From: Achatina immaculata
Lineage: Eukaryota; Mollusca; Gastropoda; Stylommatophora; Achatinidae
Reading direction: 5' to 3'
Length of the DNA stretch: 64,000 nucleotides
Assembly: GCA_009760885.1 (NCBI GenBank)
Contig: CM019692.1
Coordinates: forward strand, 53,893,262 to 53,957,261
The notes under the pieces are model-generated. The model was not told the origin of the DNA and searched no databases. It worked only from the letters and a program-made list of their open reading frames with translations. Shown piece after piece: positions 21,285-33,135 of this stretch. Position numbers and translations under genes: made by a program. Each line of letters opens with the position of its first letter. The stretch's first letter is position 1.

Positions 21285-24200
21285 TTGATTGATCTTTATT
21301 GCAAAAGGGTTAAGAATTGGGCACGCAGGCCCGTCTGACATTCTGCCTTTTATCATACAACTTTCACTCTGTTCCGGACGTTCTACAAACATGCTGCTCA
21401 TACAACAAACACAATTAACAATAAAGTAACTATATACACATAAAAATAAGTACATACACATATAAATGACTATCTACTAAACAAAAATTTCAAGACTATT
21501 CATATTAAACAATTAACAGAATTCAGTGTCTGTAAGATAGGTCTAAAATAACTTTTAAAGTTTTATGATTCATGTAATCGACATCAAATAGATATTGGAA
21601 AAGTGTGTAGTTGTAGGAAGGAGTATAGTTTATATTTTTTACACAGGATTGGAGGGTATTCCAAAGATGAGCAGCAGAATAAGTAAAGCTTTTCTTGTAA
21701 AGGTCAATGCTAGGTTTTGGAAGACTTTTATTGTTGAAACGTTGGCTGGACTTTGGGATAAATTTAAAAAGATTTCACAGATAAGGTGGAGCATGCTGTG
21801 AAAGAATTTTCTGTACCAACTTGGCTTTGTTGAAGAGGAACCTGTTCTTAAGAGGCGGTATTTTGATATGTTTGTGCTGGTTAGTTGTTTGTGCTTAAAT
21901 CTTTGTCACTAATTAGCTTTACTGCTCGCTTTTAAAGTGAGTAAAGCCTCTTTGTATTTGACACTGAGCAACCATCCAAAATTGGTGAACAATAGTCTAA
22001 ATGTGTTTGTATATATCACGTATAGTATGTCTTCTTTGTGTCTTGATCGATGAAGTGGTTAATTTTGGCTAACTGGTATACTTTTTGTGCGATGAGTTTT
22101 GTTAGACTTTGCACATGAGAGTTCAGGTCAGATGTTGGTCAATAATAAGACCTAGTGTTTTGTGCTCGCTAACGTTTTCTATCTGTGATGTTTTTGTACT
22201 GAGCCGAAGTGTTGTTTTTGCTGCGTTTTGTAGTTTCTGTCTTGTTGTTATGAGCATTGATTTTGTTTTATCAGTATTTATAAAGACTGCATTTCAGAGA
22301 ATGAGAAACATATTAGCTAACACATCTTTATCAATGAATGTTAGAAAACGAGTCCTAAAATGCTATATTGAACCTATCTTGTTATATGGAAGTGAATCAT
22401 GGACAATAGGCAAGTCTGCACAAAAATCATTGGAAGCAGCAGAAATGTGGTTTATTAGAAGAATGTTGCGAATCCCCTGGACAGCAAAAATAACTAATGA
22501 AGAATGTATGAGAAGAGCTGGAGAGACAAAAAAACCTTGTCAGAAAGATAAGAGAGAGACAATGTACTTTCATAGGACATGCAATGAGAAGAGGGGGCAT
22601 TGAAAATATTATAACAACAGGAAAAATAGAAGGAAGAAGATCAAGAGGAAGACCAAGAGAAATGATACTGGACAGTCTGACGGGATGGTGTGAGAGGAGA
22701 TCACCAACTGAACTGATGGCCTGCATGAAGGATCGGGTACTCTGGAGAAGCATAATAGCCAACGCCAGTCGGCACGGCACCTGATGATGATGATGAGTAT
22801 TTATAACCATGCCATTGTTTTTGCTACATCTATGAGTAAATTGTTCTCTTGCATGTGTCGTAGAGTTATTTTGTGTTTGCGTTTTTCGAGTGGTTTTGAT
22901 AATGATGATAGTATGTATATTGGTCTATAGTTGGTAAGATTGCTAGATGAGGCAGATTTAGAGAGAGGATACAGTTTAGCAGTTTTAAAAGCTTCGGAGA
23001 AATAAAATTTGCAGTGCACTGATTGTAAATGTATGTCAGTATATGTGCAATGACAGACTGTTAGGAATGGAATTTGTAACTGTTTAAATTTAATATATCT
23101 GCTATCCAAGAATTTTCGTAGTTCATGTAAATCGCATACAGGAGCTAGTATTGATTATTTAAGAACGTTGATTTCTTCTCTGAATTAGTACTGGTATGTG
23201 CGATAGTGTATGCATGATTGCTGGCTTGAAAATCAAATTCTTTTCTTTTATTTGATAGCGTATTTATGGCTTTCCAAACTGATTTACTGTTTGATTTATT
23301 CTGTACTAGATTCCTAAAGTAATTTTTTTCTCTTGTCTTATTAAGTATTGAACTTTGTTTCTGTGTGAACGGTAGGTCATGAAGTCCTTGATTTTATGCG
23401 CCCGGTCAAGTTCTCTCATGGATTGTAATATTTCAGGTGTTATCTAAGGTGACTTCGTCTGGTGTTTTACTCTCACCTCTTTCATGGGGACATGTTTGTC
23501 TAATATATCTCTGAAGATCTTTAGCCAATATTCTATTGCCTTATCAGGGTCAGTTAGATGGTACACGTGTGTGAGTGAAGATTCTTGCAAATCATTAAGG
23601 AATAATTCTAGGTTAAATTTTCTGAAGCTTCTAAATTTCATACTGATGTGATGTGTTTAGAAAGTTTGTACCTCTTCTTGTCCACGTACAGCCGACTGGG
23701 TAATGATTACTTAACGAATTATGAGGGATGTTACATTAAATGATGTTTTCTGGGTGGGCTACATATATATGATCTAATAATGTGGATGATACTTCTGTTA
23801 CTCTGGTAGTTTGGTGACAGTTTAGAAAAAAATTGTAATAAAGTGCAATATTGCACTAGGTTGGATTTGATTGTGTTAGATCCATGTTTAAATCTCCAAG
23901 AATGATAATATATTTGAACTTAAAGGTTAGAACCTCATCCATCATAGTCGTGAACTGATCATATCACATTGATAATGCGATTAGATTTCGGTACAAAAGT
24001 CAATAACTAATGGAGTCTGGTTTGACAATTTAACTTCTGCCCAAATACACTCTACCTCTGATGGTTCGAGGTCTTCTCTACGACTAAACTGGATAGGTGT
24101 GGAGACATACATTACTAGACCTACCTGTTTCTAGTTTTCTACCTGGGTCACGCCGGATCAGGTTAAAACCCTTAATTCTAATATCTTCATCGGTTATGTT

Positions 24201-24400
24201 CCTATTTAAACGACCTTCAGAGAAGCCAAAAAATATGGAAATGTTGAAGTAATATTATTCAGGAATTTTAATTTCTAATAGAAGAATATACCTTCAGATG
24301 GCCTATTGGAAGTCTTTCTTTATGTAACCATATTTCAGTAAGTGGTGTCATTTTATATTCTTGTCTGCTATTATTGATTTGAAAGTAATTCCTATTATTA
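21285..24400 (-). pseudogene. CR1/L2-like LINE ORF2 (endonuclease and RT), decayed
   Basis: In element sense (right to left) one reads an endonuclease segment with LTEIWLH near 24320, then IKGFNLIRRDPGRK near 24180 and KYIIILGDLNMD near 23900. The linker FRKFNLELFLNDLQ is near 23610, the RT fingers FKTAKLYPLSKSA and NLTNYRPIYILSSLSKPLEK lie at 22860-23010, and the thumb NGMVINTDKTKSMLI lies either side of a nested insertion. The RT palm with its YADD box is missing: NNLLI runs straight into DVAKTMAWL near 22835. Many stops and frameshifts. The 3' end carries AATAAA and an ATCA tail near 21285-21300. ORF1 remains of the same kind lie at 28895-30990. Confidence 0.8.
22283..22795 (+). mobile_element. 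5'-truncated RTE-like LINE nested in the CR1/L2-like LINE, with target-site duplication
   Basis: It starts inside the RT thumb region (AAGACTGCATTTCAGAGAATG) and runs to the family tail CACCTGATGATGATGATG. It is flanked on both sides by AGTATTTATA (22273-22282 and 22796-22805), a 10-11-bp target-site duplication. Sequence is almost the same as 5127-8033, but one extra A in a homopolymer near 22530 shifts the frame, and it keeps the 27 C-terminal bases missing from that copy. The orientation is opposite to the host LINE. Confidence 0.95.
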
Positions 24401-24425
24401 CACTTACTATTGAGGTAACTAAAGT

Positions 24426-24540
24426 TTTAAATACCACACACAGATACAGTCTGTATAACTAAACTTTTAAATACCTCACACAGATACAGTCTGTATAACT
24501 AAACTTTTAAATACCTCACACAAATACATTCTGTATATTA
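24426..24540 (+). repeat. Minisatellite, 40-bp unit, 3 copies
   Basis: TAACTAAACTTTTAAATACC plus TCACACAGATACAGTCTGTA, three times with few changes. Confidence 0.85.
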
Positions 24541-24740
24541 AACTTTCATCTGGCACACAGCTCATTAGCTGAAATAATTGGAGATTGAAAGAGAAACACG
24601 CCTTACTACTGAACAATTAAATGCTCAAATATGAGAATTCACTTACAGGTTGAGTAATTAAGTTTATAGTTCTCACACAAATATAGATACAAAACATAAA
24701 CTGCGAGAATCTAAAAAAAAATTACAAGGATTAGACAAAT
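24541..24740. other. AT-rich spacer before the 2,075-bp duplication
   Basis: Nothing recognisable. It sits where the CR1/L2-like ORF1-ORF2 junction would be expected if 21.3-31 kb derives from one LINE. Confidence 0.35.
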
Positions 24741-26815
24741 AGGTCTCTTCTTCTTCGTTCGCTGACAAATAGGTAAAAAGGAGAAGTTGGGAGTAGCAAG
24801 AAATCAAGTACAATAATGAAACGCAAAGAATTCTAAATAAGCTTAAGAAAAAAAGATATCAGTCACTATGTCCTGCTGAATAACAATTCGTTTCTTTTTG
24901 ACATTGCGGGTTAAAGGTTTCAGTTTGTGATGGATTATAATATTACAGATCGTGTATTATATATGTCTAATTAGCTCCTTATTATAGAACTGAAGATTAA
25001 AGAGACTCTTTGATTAACACCCAGGTTTCACAAATATTACAATTTCACCAGAACGCAACAATAGCCAGAGAATATTAGAACAATGTAAAGGTGTGCACTA
25101 TCATATTATTGATGAAAATGAAGTTGAAGTTCTTTGTTCTTTGATCATAACACATCGATGTTTCACAAATATTACCACACATGTTTCACAAAACTTTACC
25201 ATTTCACTAAATCAGTCTGAAGAAATGTTCTCTATAGAATTCATTTAATTCTGTCAAATAAGTTCAAGATGTATACTTGATAACATCACTTGAATTGAAT
25301 CACTTAATCATTCGTTCATTAAATCAAACTCTATCATATTCTAAATACAGCATTTCTGCAATCTTCTCAACTTCACAATATTCTGCACATGATACGATGT
25401 CTATTCTAAACTCGGTACTATATTCCATCTGAAACACGCGGTCAACTAGTTTATCGTCTAAAATCACTGTATCCAAAGTTTCAAAAGTAACAAATCTTCT
25501 TAATCGCTTGAATCACATCTTCAGCCTGTCCTAAAACTACTTCTTCAAAACTGCTTTTCCTGAGTATCTATTGCTCTAATTGTCCATATGTTTTATCATT
25601 CGTTACCTACGTCTTCTTTCTCCCTCGTGTCTTCTCTGGTGTGTGTTCACCTTCTGCTGTTCTTCTCTGATTGTCTGTCCTTTTATTCTTCTCTTGTCTG
25701 GACCGGTCTCAGTTCACTGACCGTCCTTGTTCCTCTGTCTTTGGGGCTCCGTCCTCTGTCTACACTCTCCTGTACTTCCGTACTTCTTGGTTCTTCTTCG
25801 TCTTTCTTTCTTCGGGTTCCGTCCTCTGTCTCCTCTGTACCTCTGTACTTCTTCCTCCTAGATGGTCTGTTCTTCCGTCTTCGGGCTCCGTCCTCTGTCT
25901 CCTCTCCTCTCTACTTCCGTACTTCTTGGTTTTTGATTGTCTGTTCTTCCGTCTTCGCCTTTTTATCTTCAAGTCCAGCTTGACGGATTAACCAATAAAT
26001 ATTTTGGCTCCCTTCAGATGTCCACTGGTTCCCATGAGCGTTCTGATTGTCCGTCATTCAAACTGCCCCGTGACTTATCTCTCGTAATTCAATTGTCCAA
26101 TAGGGTACCCCTCTAAATATATAATTGGTCAGCTGGCCAAGTTTGTCACTCCTTTATTTAAAAACCGTGTGCAATCGCGTCCTAATGCGTGTCAGTCTGT
26201 GTCAGTTTCGTCTATACGATTGTTATTTACTAAGTCATTATCTAGCTTTTTCATGTTCGGAGCTTTTATTGTGTCTTGGCTTTTTCATTGTGTCTGTTTC
26301 TTCTGTTCGTCTTTTCTATTGTTTACACGTGTCAACGTCCAGTCATCGTTTTGTTATCACTGAACCAACCTACGTTCTGGCGTCCTTCCTTTGTATTTCC
26401 TCAGCGTCATTGAGTCTCGTCTTTTTGTATTCACTGTTTCCACCGTTTACTTTTGTCCGCGTCTTGTTCTAGTGTCATGGACGTTTTATACCTTTCTCTT
26501 CCTTTTTCTGCCTACTTTTCTCTGTCGCTATTCGATGTTACTATTTTCTTTACAGTATATTTTCATAATCATATTCAATAATAATAATAATAGTAACAAT
26601 AATCATTACTTACAAGCCATGCTACAGGATCTCGATGATAATGTCATGTGTCTAAGGCATATGGTGTCTGTAAGGTACCATGCCATGTGAATTATGCAGA
26701 GATAACATATAGGCATGACTCAAGGATGCAGGGCTAAATTGCAGCACATACTGCAGCTCCAGATTTCTTTGAGGATATTGCATGGAACTTGCTTGTGTAT
26801 TGAAGTCTTCCAATG
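24741..26815. repeat. 2,075-bp tandem duplication, copy 1
   Basis: Repeated at 26816-28890 with a constant offset of 2,075 bp and no difference noticed in the parts compared. The content is T/C-rich with no recognised gene; open frames such as 25588-25983 (+) are low-complexity Ser/Leu/Phe. It contains a CCAAT-like and TATTTAAA-like stretch near 26125-26165 and an AAT microsatellite near 26575. The last 70 bases may be the C-terminal tail of the LINE ORF1. Confidence 0.93.
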
Positions 26816-28890
26816 AGGTCTCTTCTTCTTCGTTCGCTGACAAATAGGTAAAAAGGAGAAGTTGGGAGTAGCAAGAAATCAAGTACAATAATGAAACGCA
26901 AAGAATTCTAAATAAGCTTAAGAAAAAAAGATATCAGTCACTATGTCCTGCTGAATAACAATTCGTTTCTTTTTGACATTGCGGGTTAAAGGTTTCAGTT
27001 TGTGATGGATTATAATATTACAGATCGTGTATTATATATGTCTAATTAGCTCCTTATTATAGAACTGAAGATTAAAGAGACTCTTTGATTAACACCCAGG
27101 TTTCACAAATATTACAATTTCACCAGAACGCAACAATAGCCAGAGAATATTAGAACAATGTAAAGGTGTGCACTATCATATTATTGATGAAAATGAAGTT
27201 GAAGTTCTTTGTTCTTTGATCATAACACATCGATGTTTCACAAATATTACCACACATGTTTCACAAAACTTTACCATTTCACTAAATCAGTCTGAAGAAA
27301 TGTTCTCTATAGAATTCATTTAATTCTGTCAAATAAGTTCAAGATGTATACTTGATAACATCACTTGAATTGAATCACTTAATCATTCGTTCATTAAATC
27401 AAACTCTATCATATTCTAAATACAGCATTTCTGCAATCTTCTCAACTTCACAATATTCTGCACATGATACGATGTCTATTCTAAACTCGGTACTATATTC
27501 CATCTGAAACACGCGGTCAACTAGTTTATCGTCTAAAATCACTGTATCCAAAGTTTCAAAAGTAACAAATCTTCTTAATCGCTTGAATCACATCTTCAGC
27601 CTGTCCTAAAACTACTTCTTCAAAACTGCTTTTCCTGAGTATCTATTGCTCTAATTGTCCATATGTTTTATCATTCGTTACCTACGTCTTCTTTCTCCCT
27701 CGTGTCTTCTCTGGTGTGTGTTCACCTTCTGCTGTTCTTCTCTGATTGTCTGTCCTTTTATTCTTCTCTTGTCTGGACCGGTCTCAGTTCACTGACCGTC
27801 CTTGTTCCTCTGTCTTTGGGGCTCCGTCCTCTGTCTACACTCTCCTGTACTTCCGTACTTCTTGGTTCTTCTTCGTCTTTCTTTCTTCGGGTTCCGTCCT
27901 CTGTCTCCTCTGTACCTCTGTACTTCTTCCTCCTAGATGGTCTGTTCTTCCGTCTTCGGGCTCCGTCCTCTGTCTCCTCTCCTCTCTACTTCCGTACTTC
28001 TTGGTTTTTGATTGTCTGTTCTTCCGTCTTCGCCTTTTTATCTTCAAGTCCAGCTTGACGGATTAACCAATAAATATTTTGGCTCCCTTCAGATGTCCAC
28101 TGGTTCCCATGAGCGTTCTGATTGTCCGTCATTCAAACTGCCCCGTGACTTATCTCTCGTAATTCAATTGTCCAATAGGGTACCCCTCTAAATATATAAT
28201 TGGTCAGCTGGCCAAGTTTGTCACTCCTTTATTTAAAAACCGTGTGCAATCGCGTCCTAATGCGTGTCAGTCTGTGTCAGTTTCGTCTATACGATTGTTA
28301 TTTACTAAGTCATTATCTAGCTTTTTCATGTTCGGAGCTTTTATTGTGTCTTGGCTTTTTCATTGTGTCTGTTTCTTCTGTTCGTCTTTTCTATTGTTTA
28401 CACGTGTCAACGTCCAGTCATCGTTTTGTTATCACTGAACCAACCTACGTTCTGGCGTCCTTCCTTTGTATTTCCTCAGCGTCATTGAGTCTCGTCTTTT
28501 TGTATTCACTGTTTCCACCGTTTACTTTTGTCCGCGTCTTGTTCTAGTGTCATGGACGTTTTATACCTTTCTCTTCCTTTTTCTGCCTACTTTTCTCTGT
28601 CGCTATTCGATGTTACTATTTTCTTTACAGTATATTTTCATAATCATATTCAATAATAATAATAATAGTAACAATAATCATTACTTACAAGCCATGCTAC
28701 AGGATCTCGATGATAATGTCATGTGTCTAAGGCATATGGTGTCTGTAAGGTACCATGCCATGTGAATTATGCAGAGATAACATATAGGCATGACTCAAGG
28801 ATGCAGGGCTAAATTGCAGCACATACTGCAGCTCCAGATTTCTTTGAGGATATTGCATGGAACTTGCTTGTGTATTGAAGTCTTCCAATG
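26816..28890. repeat. 2,075-bp tandem duplication, copy 2
   Basis: Second copy of 24741-26815. At the junction CAATG is followed by AGGTC; at the right end CAATG is followed by AGTTG, so only two bases (AG) of homology are shared at the breakpoint. Confidence 0.93.
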
Positions 28891-29239
28891 AGTTGTGCGA
28901 CTGTGAAAGAACTCTGACGTTGTTGACGCTCGTATCAGTGCGTCTGAGAATTTGAGGCTGACGTGAGGGTATGGGTATGATAGTCGGTTGTTTGCTGTGG
29001 AGCAGTTTGGGGGCCTCTGTGGTTTTAGTGCTCGGAGTAGAGCTGGCTTTTAGGGGGTTTTGTTAGACGTGGGTGTTGTTTGTGGACATCCAACTGTAAT
29101 TCGTCTTTCTGTAGTGTACGTCCTGGAAACTTTAGATTTTTGTCAAGGATGTTGGTATCAAGTTTTGATGTATGTATGTGGTCTCTGTACATCCGTTTCT
29201 TCGGAGGACAAGAGGATGAGATGAAAAACACGGTGTGGT

Positions 29240-30302
29240 TTATGAAGACGATGTTGTTATCATGGCAGTATGAGTGAAGTGTCTTGTTACCACGACAGTA
29301 TGAGTGAAATGCCTTGTTACAACGACAGTATGAGTGAAGTGCCTTGTTACAACGACAGTATGACTGAAGTGCCTTGTTATCATGACAGTATGACTGAAGT
29401 GCCTTGTTATCATGACAGTATGACTGAAGTGCCTTGTTATCATGACAGTATGAGTGAAGTGCCTTGTTACAACGACAGTAGGAGTGAAGTGCCTTGTTAC
29501 AACGACAGTATGAGTGAAGTGTCTTGTTACAACGACAGTATGAGTGAAATGCCTTGTTACAACGACAGTATGAGTGAAATGCCTTGTTACACCGACAGTA
29601 TGAGTGAAGTGCCTTGTTACAACGACAGTATCACTGAAGTGCCTTGTTACAACGACAGTATGACTGAAGTGCCTTGTTATCATGACAGTATGACTGAAGT
29701 GCCTTGTTATCATGACAGTATGAGTGAAATGCCTTGTTACAACGACAGTATGAGTGAAATGCCTTGTTACACCGACAGTATGAGTGAAGTGCCTTGTTAC
29801 AACGACAGTATCACTGAAGTGCCTTGTTACAACGACAGTATGACTGAAGTGCCTTGTTATCATGACAGTATGACTGAAGTGCCTTGTTATCATGACAGTA
29901 TGAGTGAAGTGCCTTGTTACAACGACAGTATGAGTGAAGTGCCTTGTTACAACGACAGTATGAGTGAAGTGCCTTGTTATCATGATAGTATGAGTGAAGT
30001 ACCCGGGATCTGCAAAGAATAGGACTACTGTACCCTACCACGCATGATCGTAAAAGGCGACTAAGGAGGGTTCGGCATAGGGCCAGCAACCCTATCTGGT
30101 AAAAAAAACTATCAGACTGCTACAGAAACGGAAGCAAGGGAAAAAGCAAATGCAGGTGGAAGGAGAAATGCGTATCAGGAAGAACAACAGAAAGGATGTT
30201 GAGCAATAGAGGGCTCACCTGGGCAGGAGCAGAAAAAAAGGCGAAGGACAGGCATTTGTGGAAACCCCTTGCGGAAGCCCCATGTGCCCTGGGCACTTAA
30301 GG

Positions 30303-30339
<37 letters not shown>

Positions 30340-30414
30340 GTGAAGTGCCTTGTTATCATGACAGTATGAGTGAAGTGCCTTGTTATCATGACAGTATGAG
30401 TGAAGTGCCTTGTT
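29240..30414. repeat. 30-bp minisatellite inside the LINE SGNH domain, about 27 copies
   Basis: The + strand unit is GTATGAGTGAAGTGCC plus TTGTTAYMAYGACA. On the minus strand each unit reads KALHSYCHDN in the frame of the SGNH protein, between VDIN and NIVFINHT. The founder is therefore a piece of the LINE coding sequence. Variants TACAAC and TATCAT form a higher-order pattern. The array is interrupted at 30001-30335 by a LINE-derived insert. Confidence 0.93.
30001..30335 (+). mobile_element. Short LINE-derived insert with (GA)n tail and 11-bp target duplication
   Basis: It is flanked by ATGAGTGAAGT at 29990-30000 and 30336-30346, in the middle of the 30-bp array. The right half reads LTWAGAEKKAKDRHLWKPLA then stop and GA repeat, typical of the C-terminus and tail of an EN-RT LINE. 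The left half (CGTAAAAGGCGACTAAGGAG, GGGCCAGCAACCC) looks like a LINE 5' UTR, so it may be an internally deleted, non-autonomous LINE. It is too short to code. Confidence 0.75.
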
Positions 30415-31019
30415 GATGTCTACCAAGCGGCGTCCAGGACCGGAGCAGGGTGGAATGATGGAGATAGGAAGATGGCTGCAGTCGGATACTTTTCCTTGAT
30501 GGCGGAAGTCAAAGCCTTCATGTCGGAACGTCTTATGTTCCTACCATTTATGCTGTCATTTATGCCAACATGTATAGAGATTTTCGTCACACTCTGGTCC
30601 ATGTTAAAACTTCTCAGTGTTTGCGTTATTTTCACAATACCAACTCCCGGTGCTGCAACTACTGAGACAGTGTCTTCATCTGCTATGGACATCCGCTCGC
30701 CATATATGCCCTTTAGTAGAGAGTCCCCAATTATTAAATGTGTTGTACTGTCCCTGATTTTGTGACTGGTAATTTGCTGCGTGTTTTGTTCACGTTGTTT
30801 TTGGTTAGAGTGTGACTGGAGGTGGGATGCGTTGTTTGACTGAGATGATTGTTACGTCCTGTCTGTCTGCTGAGTGTCTGGTACAGAGCTTTGTTGTAGA
30901 GCGTCAAATCTGTTGGTGATCTAGACCTCGATGGGGTACTCGTATTTTGTTATGATGGTCTTGGTCACTTGATAAAGAGTCACTGACTTCACTCTGTTTG
31001 TGTTAGTCGTTGTTGGATG

Positions 31020-31255
31020 TTTATCAGTCGGTCGGTCGAGACAGACAGACAGAGAGACAAACAGAGAGAAGGAGAGAGAGACAGAGAGAAAACGAGAAAA
31101 AGAGAGAGAAGGAAAGAGAGAGAAAGAGAGAGAGAGAGAGAGAGCGAAAGAGAAACAGAGAGAAAAGGAAAGAGAAAGAAACAGATATGTAAAAAGAGAC
31201 AAAAGAAAGAAAAAGTAGAGAGAAAGAGAGAACGAAGGAGAAAAGAATGAGAGAG

Positions 31256-31292
<37 letters not shown>

Positions 31293-31300
31293 AGGGGGGG
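31020..31300 (+). repeat. GA-rich low-complexity tract with GATA microsatellite
   Basis: Purine-rich AGAGA/GAAAG sequence, GATA repeats at about 31255-31275 and a run of Gs at 31297-31304. All open frames here are compositional. Confidence 0.9.
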
Positions 31301-31309
31301 GGGAATAAA

Positions 31310-32105
31310 CGAACGGATTTTATTTTCAAAGGGTTAAGAATTGGGCACTCAGGCCCGTCTAACATTCTGCCCTTCATCATACAGCTTTCACTCAGTCACA
31401 GTCATTCAGCTTTTGTTAGTGAGCATAATAAACATGAAGACACAATTAAATAATTACATAAATAAATAATAAATGATCTATTGTCCATACACTCCACACT
31501 CTGATTTATGTGACTGCGTGAAATAAACGTAAATTCTTACACTCATTCCAAACTAACAAATTTATGGAAAAGCAGTGCAAGAAATACAACAGTCAAAACA
31601 TTCTTTAAACTAAATTAGACTTTGACAGTCACATACCTCTACTTTTCAGATACGCAAGTACATGCAGATACATATATTCACACACACACTGTATACAAGT
31701 ACATACCGTATACATACAATTACATATATACATGTATACACACATACGTTCAAACATGTGAATGTTACGCACTTAAAGATATGCTGATACTTCATGCACA
31801 TATTTGCACATACATACTTACATTTATATACACATACACATATATGTATACATATAGACACACATATATAGACATGGATTCGTATAAATATACATATTCA
31901 TACATGTATATGTGTACACACAAACACAAATACATATTAGAGAGGCATGTAGTCCATCTCAAACAGATAATAACATGCCAGAAGTTATAAGAGCGAATAT
32001 TACTTATAAGTTTAACTTGAGTTGGGAGGGTATTCTAAAGGTGATCAGAGGAGTAAGAGAAGCTATTTTTAAACATGTCAACCTTTAGTGTGAGAGAGAA
32101 GAGTA

Positions 32106-32106
<1 letters not shown>
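31310..32106 (-). mobile_element. CR1/L2-like LINE, 3' end of a second copy
   Basis: AAGGGTTAAGAATTGGGCAC and CAGGCCCGTCTAACATTCTG at 31327-31370 match 21305-21350, the 3' end of the LINE at 21285-24400. GGAGGGTATTCTAAAGGTGA near 32025 matches 21650. In element sense both end with AATAAA and a short tail. The 5' side is cut by the TATC microsatellite. Between them is AT-rich, CA/TA-rich sequence. Confidence 0.75.
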
Positions 32107-32632
<526 letters not shown>

Positions 32633-32733
32633 TTTTCATAAATTGCCTGAGTTTATGAGAAAGCGAGTCTTGAACTTGCTTATAGAACTGAAACAGAAGA
32701 TTGTAGAAGCAAAGCTTTATTAATATGTTGCAG

Positions 32734-32902
32734 ATAAGAGGAAATGCCATCACCGGGAAAGTGACTAGAGAAAGGGATGTTTACACATGTATGTTCAGTG
32801 TCCTTAGCTACAACCTCAGGCCCAATGCAACTATTGAGATAAATATCAGGTGGAATCCCATAATAGATATCCAGTTCACAAATGGCCCAGGACAAACTCC
32901 AC
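32734..32902 (+). CDS. IgSF-like receptor, exon D (phase 0 in, phase 1 out)
   Basis: The acceptor is TTAATATGTTGCAG and the donor is GTAAGT. Fifty-six codons plus one base complete the Ig-like domain begun by exon C: IRGNAITGKVTRERDVYTCM, then FSVLSYNLRPNATIEIN, then RWNPIIDIQFTNGPGQTP. DVYTC is the typical F-strand motif of an Ig domain (Asp-x-Tyr-x-Cys). One sequon (NAT). A 40-bp minisatellite begins about 30 bases after the donor. Confidence 0.85.
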
Positions 32903-32929
32903 GTAAGTTTATTGCTACATTTTTATACC

Positions 32930-33135
32930 AGGTAGTGAAGTTTCTGACACGATCTTACCTGAGACAGTCTGGTAGTGAAGTTTCTGACACGATCTTACCT
33001 GAGACAGTCAGGTAGTGAAGTTTCTGACACGATCTTACCTGAGACAGTCAGGTAGTGAAGTTTCTGACACGATCTTACCTGAGACAGTCAGGTAGTGAAG
33101 TTTCTGACACGATCTTATCTGAGACAGTCAGGTAA
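32930..33135 (+). repeat. Minisatellite, 40-bp unit, 5 copies (after exon D)
   Basis: The unit is GGTAGTGAAGTTTCTGACAC plus GATCTTACCTGAGACAGTCA. The + strand reads CAG then GTAGTG at each unit border, and the minus strand reads CAGGTAAGAT, a consensus-like 5' splice site. Confidence 0.93.

Larger units (their letters stand above)
28895..30990 (-). pseudogene. CR1/L2-like LINE ORF1 with SGNH (esterase-like) domain, split by a minisatellite
   Basis: In element sense there is a Gln/Ser/Asn-rich N-terminal stretch (30780-30990), then an SGNH domain with IIGDSLLKG (catalytic serine block) near 30730, KISIHVGIND (block III, Asn) near 30560, and, beyond a 1.2-kb repeat, YRDHIHTSK (block V, Asp/His) near 29190. 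SGNH domains of this kind are known in ORF1 proteins of CR1 and L2 LINEs. A 30-bp minisatellite (29240-30414) separates the GIND and DHIH blocks, and a second LINE piece sits inside the minisatellite. Stops remain further downstream. Position and orientation match the ORF2 remains at 21285-24400. Confidence 0.8.

Noticed and set aside
25588..26690. Ser/Leu/Phe-rich open frames in the 2,075-bp duplication
   Set aside because: Low-complexity T/C-rich sequence with overlapping open frames on both strands and no recognisable domain or splice structure.
24741..28890. Long terminal repeats of a retrovirus-like element
   Set aside because: The two copies are directly adjacent with no internal coding region, and they do not begin TG and end CA; it is a plain tandem duplication.
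29270..30022. 250-codon + strand frame (SEVPCYNDSM repeats) and minus counterparts
   Set aside because: The coding sense of this repeat is the LINE ORF1 frame on the minus strand; the + frame is a by-product of the 30-bp unit.
31000..31250. Arg/Glu-rich open frames
   Set aside because: Products of a GA-rich tract.
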